10,727 nucleotides of DNA from Bacteroidales bacterium (GTDB lineage Bacteria; Bacteroidota; Bacteroidia; Bacteroidales; ML635J-15): NCBI GenBank assembly GCA_028697515.1, contig JAQVEY010000045.1, positions 1-10,727 of the forward strand, in the 5' to 3' direction. Numbering within the stretch: position 1 is the stretch's first letter; every line of letters starts with the position of its first letter. Both the position numbers and the translations under genes were made by a program. This document shows positions 1-7,754 of this stretch, piece by piece. A model generated the notes under the pieces. That model was given only the letters and a program-made list of their open reading frames with translations, did no database searches and had not been told where the DNA came from.

Positions 1-2306
1 ACTGGATCGAAGATCAGCAAAAACTGATTGTTGGTTGTGGCGGAAGTTTATGGGTTTATGATATGCAAAATCCTGAAAATCCGGTAATAATAGCAAAAAG
101 AGCATTTTTGCAACTAATCCAGACAACCGATCTGTATGGAGATATTTTGTTCGCTGCTGCAGAAAGTGATGGTTTATATGCACTTGATTTTACAAGTGAT
201 AGTTTAACTATTTTGCATTCATACAACCCACTTACTTTTCAATATTCGGGAGAGCCACAAGCTATTTTTGATTTCTCACGAAGTTATGACACTCTATTTG
301 TTCCTGTTTACAGTGATTTTTATAAAAGTATCAGAGTTGTTACCTATGATCAAGAGGATGGTTTCTCCGAACTTTATGATTACAATTTTCAATTAGGGAT
401 ATCTCCGGCGATTAAGAACGGAGCAAGATGTATTTCTATTAACGACAAATACATTGCTGTAGGGAAGCAAAAATTGCCTTTAGAAATATTTCAAAAAGGA
501 GAAATTTATATTTTTAACAGGTATTATCCTTACAATAAAATCTGTTCATACGAAGACAGTCTTCTTAACAAAGTTCAAAAAGTAAGATTTGCTGATTTAA
601 ACGAAGACATCTTATTTGCTTGTGCTGGTTCTAATAATGCCGGATTAACATCCCACTTTTTCGCATTTCATATTGATGAAAACAATATCGTACCGGTTGA
701 TACATTTTCAATTGGCCTTGGTGAAATCGGATTGGGATTACCTATTGTAAGTGCTGTAAATATTCTTAACATGGATTCTCGAAATGATACTATTTTCTTA
801 GCAACTACATGCTGGGTTGACATTGATAATTATCAGCTTGGCGAAAACTTTTCATTTATCCCGGTACTTGACGCATCAAATCTTCCTGAGCAACCAATGA
901 GTTACGACTCACATTTTTATGGTGGTTTATGGCATTTCGATGTTGCTCTAATGCATGGAACACCTTATATGGCAATTGCTTCAGAATGGTTAGGCTTACT
1001 AATATCAGATATAACCGATTTTGACAATCCACTTGATACCCTTTTAATGACATCTACTGGTGGTTGGGTTCAACATACTAAAATTACAGGAGATACTCTG
1101 TGGGTAGCAAGCGAAGGTTGGGGACTAGCTGTTTATAAAACAGATAGTTTATTATTTGAAAACGGGTATAACACAGATGCTATGATAATGCATAAATATG
1201 TAGCATATCCTGGACATTACTTTGTACCTGATTTTGAGTTTATTAATGATACTCTTTTGTATTTGGCAAGTGGACATATCTTCAATTTAAAAAACTGGTT
1301 TACAGGAGGTGAAGCAGAGTTTGTATATCAAACCAATTTAGGAGAATTCGTAACAAAAATAGCTAAAATAAATACAAATCTGGGAACAAGAATAGTTCTT
1401 GGTAAAGGTGTTTGGCTGTTATCAGATTTGGAAATGAGTTTTTATAATCCTGAAAATGAACAAGCTATCGGAGAAGAAATCCTTTTAAACAATGAACCTA
1501 CCGCCTTTGCTGTTTCAGATGATGTTTTATTTTATCCATACAGGACATTACCATATCTTCAACAAGGTGACATACATTTAGTTGCTGCAAAAATTGAGAA
1601 TGATGAATTAACAATTCTTGAAGATACGTTATTTGCATCAAACACAATAGATATAGTTGGAGCTGTTGATGCAGAAGAAAACATTGTAGTAATAGGTTCT
1701 GGTGCTACTTTTACATGGTATGAGTGGAACGGTGAAGAGTTCGTATTACAAAATTCTTATACTCATACTAATACTGCACAAATGGCATCGGGGGCGAAAA
1801 TTAAAAACAATCTTCTTTATGCTTCTTATCGTTATGATGGACTCAAAGTAATTGATATGAGCGATGGAACAGAACTTGCATATTTTAAAGGAAGTGGAGG
1901 TTATGATGGAATGGCAGGTTCGGGGAACAGTATTGTAAATGTTGGAGACGATGGTAAAATATATCTTACTGACTTTTATTCTGGGATTTTTATAATAAAT
2001 GCTTATGATTTAACCATAAACATTGCTGACGAATTTAGTAAAATGCCTGTTAATAACGATTTTTTCTCAGTTTATCCAAATCCCGCTATTGAAGAATTTT
2101 CAATTTTGCTAAATAAAGATTTTCAAAACCACAACATTTCTCTTAAAATTACTGATATTACAGGTAAAGAAGTGATAAGAAAAAGTAATTTCGACAGTAA
2201 CCTAACTACAATTGAAATCAAAAACTGGCGTCCGGGAATATATTTTATCAGTGTTTTGGAAAATGGGGAAATTCTTAAAACAGAAAAAGTTTTGATAAAT
2301 TACTAA
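1..2306 (+). CDS. Secreted beta-propeller (LVIVD-like repeat) protein with T9SS type-A sorting domain, 5'-truncated
   Basis: The reading frame is open from the first full codon at position 3, and the residues before the first ATG (position 63) already form a propeller strand (LIVGCGGSLWVYD). The true start therefore lies upstream of the window and ATG 63 is internal. The body is built of repeated strands of the type 'hLhVAs...GLhVhDhs...NP', for example around 60-110, 960-1040, 1070-1130 and 1790-2010, which resemble LVIVD repeats of extracellular beta-propellers. The last ~80 residues (about 2060-2306) are a T9SS type-A C-terminal sorting domain: VYPNPA, then ITDITGKEV, then RPGIYFISV and a basic end. 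It is inferred to be exported by Sec, passed through T9SS and released or anchored at the surface. No catalytic motif is seen, so the function is unknown; binding or adhesion is possible. It lies 16 nt upstream of the next secreted-protein gene. Confidence 0.85.
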   Translation, partial: WIEDQQKLIVGCGGSLWVYDMQNPENPVIIAKRAFLQLIQTTDLYGDILFAAAESDGLYALDFTSDSLTILHSYNPLTFQYSGEPQAIFDFSRSYDTLFVPVYSDFYKSIRVVTYDQEDGFSELYDYNFQLGISPAIKNGARCISINDKYIAVGKQKLPLEIFQKGEIYIFNRYYPYNKICSYEDSLLNKVQKVRFADLNEDILFACAGSNNAGLTSHFFAFHIDENNIVPVDTFSIGLGEIGLGLPIVSAVNILNMDSRNDTIFLATTCWVDIDNYQLGENFSFIPVLDASNLPEQPMSYDSHFYGGLWHFDVALMHGTPYMAIASEWLGLLISDITDFDNPLDTLLMTSTGGWVQHTKITGDTLWVASEGWGLAVYKTDSLLFENGYNTDAMIMHKYVAYPGHYFVPDFEFINDTLLYLASGHIFNLKNWFTGGEAEFVYQTNLGEFVTKIAKINTNLGTRIVLGKGVWLLSDLEMSFYNPENEQAIGEEILLNNEPTAFAVSDDVLFYPYRTLPYLQQGDIHLVAAKIENDELTILEDTLFASNTIDIVGAVDAEENIVVIGSGATFTWYEWNGEEFVLQNSYTHTNTAQMASGAKIKNNLLYASYRYDGLKVIDMSDGTELAYFKGSGGYDGMAGSGNSIVNVGDDGKIYLTDFYSGIFIINAYDLTINIADEFSKMPVNNDFFSVYPNPAIEEFSILLNKDFQNHNISLKITDITGKEVIRKSNFDSNLTTIEIKNWRPGIYFISVLENGEILKTEKVLINY

Positions 2307-2322
2307 ATAAAAGCCATAAATT

Positions 2323-3879
2323 ATGAAAAAAAAAATTTACATTATTTCACTACTAATGTTTTTCAACAATATTATTTTTGCACAGACAGACTGGACATAT
2401 TTTTCAGAAGAGCCCATACTATCAATGGATCCATTAGTTTCTTGGGGAGCATACGGTCAGCCAACAGTAATAATTCATAACGACACAATAAAAATGTGGT
2501 ATGCAGTTGCAGAAACGACACCCACAGATCCCGTTATGCGTGGAAGAATCCATTATGCATGGTCTCTTGACGGCTTTACATGGAATAAGCACCAAAATAA
2601 CCCTGTCTTAGATGTTGGAGAAGTTGGACAATGGGATGATGAATGGCTTGATACTCCAGGGATATTATGGGACGGCAATGAATTTAAACTCTACTACTAT
2701 GCAGATGCAGAATATTTTGCAGGCAATTTGGATAATACTGCAATTGGACTTGCAACCTCCCCTGATGGTATTAACTGGACACGACAAGGTAAAGTTCTTG
2801 ATATGGGTGCCCCTGATGAGTGGGATGGTCATCATATTGAGTTACCTGCTTTGTACTACGATAGCGAATTAGGATTATATGCAATGCTTTACACCGGCGC
2901 TGACAGATCAAACTATCCAAATGTTGGCTTCATTAAAATAGGACTTGCCTTATCCTTCGATGGACACGACTGGTTTAAATGGGATGAAAATCCTGTAATG
3001 GACGTTGGGTCCTACCCTTCTTTTAATGATATTGGAGTTGCTGGTCCAGCATTAGTCGAAACTGATGGTATTTTTGAAATGTGGTACTCTGGAATTCAAG
3101 CATTTGACCCTGAAATCAATTCCTACGATTCTTTAAAAGTAGGATATGCAGTTAGTCTAAATGGAACAAGCTGGATTCAATATCCGGGCAATCCTGTTAT
3201 GACAGCTACTCCGGGTGATAGCACTGTTTTTTGGGCTTTTGGCGTTGTGTGGGATGATTCAGATGAACTTTATAAAATGTATTTCGAGAGTCATCATTGG
3301 CAATATGAGGAACCTTCTCAACCAGGGGTTTTTAATACAATAAATGCAATTTTTTATGCAACTGCTCCGCGAACAGTTATATATTCACCAGATTGTAGCA
3401 CCTCCGTAAGCGATAATATTACAATTTTTACAGGCGGTAGCACTCAACTTGAAGCTCATGGTGGGGAGTTTTATCAATGGGATCCTGCTGATGGTCTTAG
3501 CAGTACTGATGTTTCTAATCCTATCGCATCACCCGAAGAAACAACAACATATACTGTTTTAATTGTTAGCGAGAACTGTATTACAAAAGAGGAAGTTACA
3601 GTAACGGTTTTCGATAATTCACAAATAAATGAGAACTTTGTTGACTTTCAACTGAAAGTCTTTCCTAATCCTGCAAAACCAAACTCGGAAATATTTGCAA
3701 ATTACAATTTTCGAAATGCAAGTATAACTGTAAGCAATGTTTTAGGACAAGTAGTTTACGCTGGAACAGTAAATGATGGAAATAAAATATTTGATGCGAG
3801 CATACTTAATCCGGGATTCTATAATATCAGAATTGCAGAAAATAAGTCAATTTATAATACTAAAATTATTATTGAATAA
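2323..3879 (+). CDS. Secreted five-bladed beta-propeller protein (GH43/GH32/GH130-like fold) with Ig/PKD-like and T9SS sorting domains
   Basis: A 518-residue protein. Residues 1-20 form a signal peptide cleaved at IIFA|Q. Residues ~30-350 contain five repeats of the pattern 'P.hh.....h.MWYsg......IGyA.S.DG..W....NPVhdvG', a five-bladed propeller like those of the GH43/32/130 glycosidase group. Asp110 (LDTP, blade 2) and Glu173 (IELP, blade 3) sit where GH43-type enzymes carry catalytic acids, but the usual blade-1 Asp is not evident, so activity is uncertain. Residues ~354-432 are an Ig/PKD-like domain (YQW.P..GLS, NPIASP, TTTYTV, VTVTV) with a Cys near each end. Residues ~440-518 are a T9SS type-A sorting domain (VFPNPA, VLGQVVY, PGFYNIRI). 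Ten A's directly follow the ATG. The stop overlaps the next start (TAATG), suggesting translational coupling. The next gene is a paralogue. Substrate unknown. Confidence 0.85.
   Translation: MKKKIYIISLLMFFNNIIFAQTDWTYFSEEPILSMDPLVSWGAYGQPTVIIHNDTIKMWYAVAETTPTDPVMRGRIHYAWSLDGFTWNKHQNNPVLDVGEVGQWDDEWLDTPGILWDGNEFKLYYYADAEYFAGNLDNTAIGLATSPDGINWTRQGKVLDMGAPDEWDGHHIELPALYYDSELGLYAMLYTGADRSNYPNVGFIKIGLALSFDGHDWFKWDENPVMDVGSYPSFNDIGVAGPALVETDGIFEMWYSGIQAFDPEINSYDSLKVGYAVSLNGTSWIQYPGNPVMTATPGDSTVFWAFGVVWDDSDELYKMYFESHHWQYEEPSQPGVFNTINAIFYATAPRTVIYSPDCSTSVSDNITIFTGGSTQLEAHGGEFYQWDPADGLSSTDVSNPIASPEETTTYTVLIVSENCITKEEVTVTVFDNSQINENFVDFQLKVFPNPAKPNSEIFANYNFRNASITVSNVLGQVVYAGTVNDGNKIFDASILNPGFYNIRIAENKSIYNTKIIIE
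3510..3759 (+). repeat. Direct repeat, copy 1 (250 bp, shared with 5009-5258)
   Basis: This segment, encoding the end of the Ig/PKD-like domain and the first half or more of the T9SS sorting domain, matches 5009-5258 at 244 of 250 positions by eye. Differences are at 3573, 3575, 3576, 3582, 3722 and 3726. The run 3583-3721 (139 bp) and the run 3510-3572 (63 bp) are identical between copies. Flanking DNA on both sides is clearly diverged. Confidence 0.95.
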
Positions 3880-5378
3880 TGCTGTTTAGGAAAAGATTTT
3901 ATTTCATCTTATTTGCTTTAAATATAGCCACTAATTGTACAAACATATCTGCACAAACAATTTGGACTAAATATCCCAACAATCCCGTAAAAGAATGGAG
4001 TGCGCAGGCTTCTTGTATAATTGAGGAAGGAACAATCAAAATGTGGTATGCATCAGGACATCTTGGAATATCAAGAATAAAAGCAGCATGGTCCAATGAT
4101 GGATTATCGTGGAATGACTATAATGAAGGGGATCCAGTACTAGCCTTAGGCGAATTAACAGAATGGGACAATACATGGCAAGATACTCCGGAAATTTTAA
4201 AAATAGAAGATACTTACTATTTATTTTATTATGGAGACTCTACAACACGACTACTCTACTCCATCGGAACATATGATTCCATTACATGTGCTATTGGATT
4301 AGCAAAATCTAATGATGCTGAAAACTGGTCAAAATCAGCATTTAACCCTGTTTTTACAAAAGGTGACAGTATTGTTTTTGATGGCAGATGGATTGAATCT
4401 CCAACAGTGATTTTTGATGAAAACAAATCTCAATTTTATCTATGGTATAGTGGAATGCCGTGTAGTTTAATTTGCAAAACAGGTTTGGCAATTTCTACTG
4501 ATGCTGAAATATGGCTAAAACATCCCAATAATCCTGTGGTTTCTGTTGGTCCATATTTTTACGATTTTGTTGGAGTTTATACTCCTTGTGTAATCAAGTC
4601 AGACGATATATTCGAAATGTGGTATTCTTCTATGCCTCCAGTTGAAGAATCGTGGGATTCTTTAACAATAGCCTACGCCGTTTCATTAGATGGAATTAAT
4701 TGGATAAAATACCCCAGCAACCCTGTTTATGACAGGTTTTATCCACCGTTTAATATAGAAAGTGATGCTGTCTCAACATGGGCACCTGAGGTGTTATATA
4801 TTGCCGACTCTAATAAATATTTAATGTATTACGATGGTTCTAATGGTATAAATTTAGCTATTGCTGATAGAGATGTCTTATTCTCCGAAAATTGTAACAT
4901 TTCAATATCAGAAAACTTGACTATTAATTATGGAGAACAAACTCAATTACTGGCTAGTGGTGGAAACTTATATCACTGGATTCCTGATACAGGACTTGAT
5001 AATGCTTTTGTTTCTAATCCTATCGCATCACCCGAAGAAACAACAACATATACTGTTTTAATTGTTAGCGAAACGTGTATAACAAAAGAGGAAGTTACAG
5101 TAACGGTTTTCGATAATTCACAAATAAATGAGAACTTTGTTGACTTTCAACTGAAAGTCTTTCCTAATCCTGCAAAACCAAACTCGGAAATATTTGCAAA
5201 TTACAATTTTCGAAATGCAAATATTACTGTAAGCAATGTTTTAGGACAAGTAGTTTACACAGGAAAAATTATTAACAACAATAAAATACTTGATTATGTA
5301 GATTTATCAATTGGCATTTATAACATCAAAATTATAGAAGATAAAAATGTATCTAACGCAAAAATTATAGTTAGATGA
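3879..5378 (+). CDS. Paralogous secreted five-bladed beta-propeller protein with Ig/PKD-like and T9SS sorting domains
   Basis: A 499-residue paralogue of the preceding gene with the same architecture. Residues 1-25 are a signal peptide cleaved at ISA|Q; Cys20 is preceded by Asn, which does not fit a lipobox. Residues ~30-330 form five propeller blades with 'KMWYASG', 'FYLWYSG', 'FEMWYSS' strands and 'NPV' turns. Residues ~334-411 are the Ig/PKD-like domain and ~420-499 the T9SS type-A domain (VFPNPA, VLGQVVY, GIYNIKI). Asp102 (QDTP) and Glu173 (IESP) are conserved with the paralogue, suggesting a shared active or binding site. The propellers are only moderately similar, whereas 250 bp spanning the end of the Ig domain and most of the sorting domain are nearly identical to the preceding gene. 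The start overlaps the previous stop by 1 nt, and its own end overlaps the next ATG by 4 nt (ATGA). Function may be glycan hydrolysis or binding; substrate unknown. Confidence 0.85.
   Translation: MLFRKRFYFILFALNIATNCTNISAQTIWTKYPNNPVKEWSAQASCIIEEGTIKMWYASGHLGISRIKAAWSNDGLSWNDYNEGDPVLALGELTEWDNTWQDTPEILKIEDTYYLFYYGDSTTRLLYSIGTYDSITCAIGLAKSNDAENWSKSAFNPVFTKGDSIVFDGRWIESPTVIFDENKSQFYLWYSGMPCSLICKTGLAISTDAEIWLKHPNNPVVSVGPYFYDFVGVYTPCVIKSDDIFEMWYSSMPPVEESWDSLTIAYAVSLDGINWIKYPSNPVYDRFYPPFNIESDAVSTWAPEVLYIADSNKYLMYYDGSNGINLAIADRDVLFSENCNISISENLTINYGEQTQLLASGGNLYHWIPDTGLDNAFVSNPIASPEETTTYTVLIVSETCITKEEVTVTVFDNSQINENFVDFQLKVFPNPAKPNSEIFANYNFRNANITVSNVLGQVVYTGKIINNNKILDYVDLSIGIYNIKIIEDKNVSNAKIIVR
5009..5258 (+). 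repeat. Direct repeat, copy 2 (250 bp, shared with 3510-3759)
   Basis: Second copy, 1499 bp downstream of the first and in the corresponding place of the paralogous gene. Both copies are read in the same codon phase, so exchange between them keeps the reading frame. Only two residues differ in the encoded segment (Asn to Thr and Ser to Asn); the other differences are silent. Confidence 0.95.
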
Positions 5379-7627
5379 TAAATAGAATAACAGCCTTGTT
5401 TGCAACAACTTTTGTATTTTGCTTTTTAACAGTAATCGTTTCAGGAACTAATTATTATGTATCAAATAGCGGTAATGACTCCAACGATGGTACTTCTGTT
5501 GACTTTCCATGGTCAAGCATTGAAAAAGTAAACTCATTTAATCTACAACCCGGCGACTCAGTTTTTTTTAAATCCGGTGATGTTTGGAGAGGAAATCTAA
5601 AGGCAAAAAGTGGAAACTCCGGAGCAATTATTTATTACGGTTCATACGGGAATGGAAATAAACCAATAATTATGGGTTCAATAGATTTAAGTGATGAATA
5701 CTTTTGGCAAAACTCGCAAATAAATATCTGGACAACACCTGCTCATGATACTCAAGAGACAGAATTACTTTCAAATAATTCATTCGATACAGACGCTTCA
5801 AGCTGGATATTTCATATACAAGATGATGCATCAGCATCCGGAAGCAGAACAACAGAAGAATATTACTCAGCACCAGCATGTTTTCACATTTCATGTGTTT
5901 CATCTGGTACAAATTTGTGGGAAATACAATTTGCAAATCAAAATCTAGTTATCGAAGAAGGAAAAACCTATAGGTTATCATTTTTTGCAAAGTCTAATTA
6001 CACATTCTCATTAAACTCTGTATTACTTATGCAGTCCGCAGCTCCGTATCAAATATACTTTGAAGGAAACAGTAGCACATTTACTATTGACACTGAATGG
6101 AATTACTATAATTTATTTTTCACTTCAAACATTAGTGCTAACGACGCAATGATAAATTATCTCTTTGGTGGAATTTTACCCGACAATTCGGAGATATATC
6201 TTGATGATATAAGTCTTAAAGAAGTTATATTAAACACTCCGATAACAACAGATATCGGTAATTTAATATTTAATGATGCAAGCGATTTTGGAATAAAGAA
6301 GTGGTATCAGGAAGAACTTGAAATACAGGGAGACTTTTGGTATGACCCTGAAAACCTTCAGATATATTTATTCAGTGAAACAAATCCTGCTTTGTTTTAT
6401 GATAATATTGAAGCTGCTGTAACAAAAAACCTTATAGACTATGAAGGAGTCTCAAATGCTGTTTTTGAAAATATAGAAATCAAATATGGATCTGCTCATG
6501 GTTTTGGGGGAGGAAACACCAGTAATATTACTATCATAAATTGTGATATATCTTACATCGGTGGTGGAGCAATTTATATTTCAGGTTACGGAAATATCCG
6601 CTATGGAAATGGAATTGAGTTTTGGGAAAATGCAGACAATAATCTGGTTGAAGCATGTAGAATTCATCAAATTTATGACGCAGCTATAACAAATCAAAAT
6701 GCCGGAAATATTGCAATCCAAAACAACATTATCTACCGAAATAATTTAATTTCTAATTCTGAATGGTCCTTCGAGCATTGGAATCGTCCAATTGAATCTG
6801 TGAGTTCAAATATTTATTTCCTTAATAATACCTGTCTATACGCTGGTGATACTTGGGCAAAAAATCAAAGAGATTTTGATCCAACTATAAGAGGCTCTCA
6901 CCTCACTTTTTTTCAAACCGAAGCCCAAACCTCAGATTTTTATATTATGAATAATATTTTTTATGAATCAGAATCAACAATACTTTATTGTTTAAGAGCA
7001 GAAGATTTAAACTTGTTTAATTTTGGACATAATTGCTGGTATCAAACACATACAGACACATTAATAAAAATCTACTATGATGAAAACACTCCACCATATA
7101 CAAATATCGTTTATAATACAAATCAATTTGATGATTACCAAAATAATTATAGCACTGAAGAAAACTCAATTTTAGAGAATCCTGTTTTTGTTAATGAAAT
7201 AGAAAATGATTATAATCTTAATTATAGTAGTTCGTGTATTGATGCAGGATTAAACGGAGTCCCTACCTTACCAGTTGGAGAAACCGATTTCATTGGGAAT
7301 AATAGGATAATGCCAGGATATGGTATGCCCCCTGCCGTTATTGATATTGGGTGTTTCGAATTTGATTTTTATTCTACTAAAATCTCTGCATCCAATTCCA
7401 CAGATATTCAAATCAGACCAAACCCAACAAAAGATTATATTTATATCAGCTCAAATCAAATTATGGAAAATATAATAATCTATGACATATTTGGAAAGAC
7501 ACACTATCAGGACAATACAAAACATTCAAACATTGTACTAAATATTAGTAATTTTAATCCAGGGATTTATCTAATATCAATAAAATGCAGTGACTATAAT
7601 GTTACTAATAAAATAATCAAGTACTAA
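5375..7627 (+). CDS. Secreted right-handed parallel beta-helix protein with nested carbohydrate-binding-like domain and T9SS sorting domain
   Basis: A 750-residue protein. Residues 1-24 are a signal peptide (hydrophobic, ending VSG). Residues ~26-100 match the opening of secreted beta-helix proteins (YYVSNSGNDSNDGTS, LQPGDSVFFKSG). Residues ~128-288 look like a CBM4/9-type jelly-roll (LLSNNSFDTDASSW, GKTYRLSFFAKS, IYLDDISL) placed between 'IWTTPA' and 'TTDIGNLIF', segments usually close together in this family. Residues ~352-590 are the parallel beta-helix with Asn-rich turns and strongly family-like strings (YGSAHGFGGGN, CDISYIGGG, RYGNGIEFW, FEHWNRP). Residues ~620-665 carry the 'CIDAG ... 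DIGCFE' closing motif, and ~674-750 are a T9SS type-A sorting domain (IRPNPTKDY, NPGIYLISI). Pectate-lyase-like folds commonly act on polysaccharides, but no catalytic residues could be assigned. The start overlaps the previous stop (ATGA), so it is probably the last gene of the operon. Confidence 0.85.
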   Translation: MINRITALFATTFVFCFLTVIVSGTNYYVSNSGNDSNDGTSVDFPWSSIEKVNSFNLQPGDSVFFKSGDVWRGNLKAKSGNSGAIIYYGSYGNGNKPIIMGSIDLSDEYFWQNSQINIWTTPAHDTQETELLSNNSFDTDASSWIFHIQDDASASGSRTTEEYYSAPACFHISCVSSGTNLWEIQFANQNLVIEEGKTYRLSFFAKSNYTFSLNSVLLMQSAAPYQIYFEGNSSTFTIDTEWNYYNLFFTSNISANDAMINYLFGGILPDNSEIYLDDISLKEVILNTPITTDIGNLIFNDASDFGIKKWYQEELEIQGDFWYDPENLQIYLFSETNPALFYDNIEAAVTKNLIDYEGVSNAVFENIEIKYGSAHGFGGGNTSNITIINCDISYIGGGAIYISGYGNIRYGNGIEFWENADNNLVEACRIHQIYDAAITNQNAGNIAIQNNIIYRNNLISNSEWSFEHWNRPIESVSSNIYFLNNTCLYAGDTWAKNQRDFDPTIRGSHLTFFQTEAQTSDFYIMNNIFYESESTILYCLRAEDLNLFNFGHNCWYQTHTDTLIKIYYDENTPPYTNIVYNTNQFDDYQNNYSTEENSILENPVFVNEIENDYNLNYSSSCIDAGLNGVPTLPVGETDFIGNNRIMPGYGMPPAVIDIGCFEFDFYSTKISASNSTDIQIRPNPTKDYIYISSNQIMENIIIYDIFGKTHYQDNTKHSNIVLNISNFNPGIYLISIKCSDYNVTNKIIKY

Positions 7628-7694
7628 TACTAGAAAAGATTTTTGTTTTGTAAAAATCAAAACCTGTTAACAAACAACTTTTTCAAAATAAAAA

Positions 7695-7727
7695 TTAGGG
7701 AAGTAAATAAATATATTTTTACTTTTA
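7695..7727 (+). promoter_or_regulatory. Possible Bacteroidota-type promoter for the porin gene
   Basis: In the 127-nt gap between the beta-helix gene and the porin gene, TACTTTTA (7720-7727) matches the -7 consensus TAnnTTTG except for the last base. TTAG (7695-7698), 21 nt upstream, is a weak match to the -33 TTTG. The predicted transcript start near 7733 would leave a leader of about 22 nt. In such AT-rich DNA chance matches are likely. Nothing else firm is seen in the gap. Confidence 0.35.
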
Positions 7728-7754
7728 CAAATCAAAATTTAAAAAAAACACATT

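Noticed and set aside
63..65. ATG at 63 as the start of the first gene
   Set aside because: The frame is open and protein-like back to position 3, the upstream residues form a propeller strand, and no signal peptide follows this ATG, although the protein has a T9SS tail.
5670..5948. Open frames on both strands inside the beta-helix gene
   Set aside because: They are shadows of a well-supported coding frame with recognisable domains; no start signals or protein features of their own.
1..7627. Canonical polysaccharide utilisation locus
   Set aside because: No SusC/SusD-like genes, sensor or regulator are present in the window, and no catalytic site is certain.
7638..7663. GATTTTT/AAAAATC hairpin after the beta-helix gene as terminator
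   Set aside because: The 7-bp stem is almost all A/T, has a 7-nt loop and is not followed by a T-tract. A competing GTTTTG/CAAAAC pairing exists, so it is within chance for such DNA.
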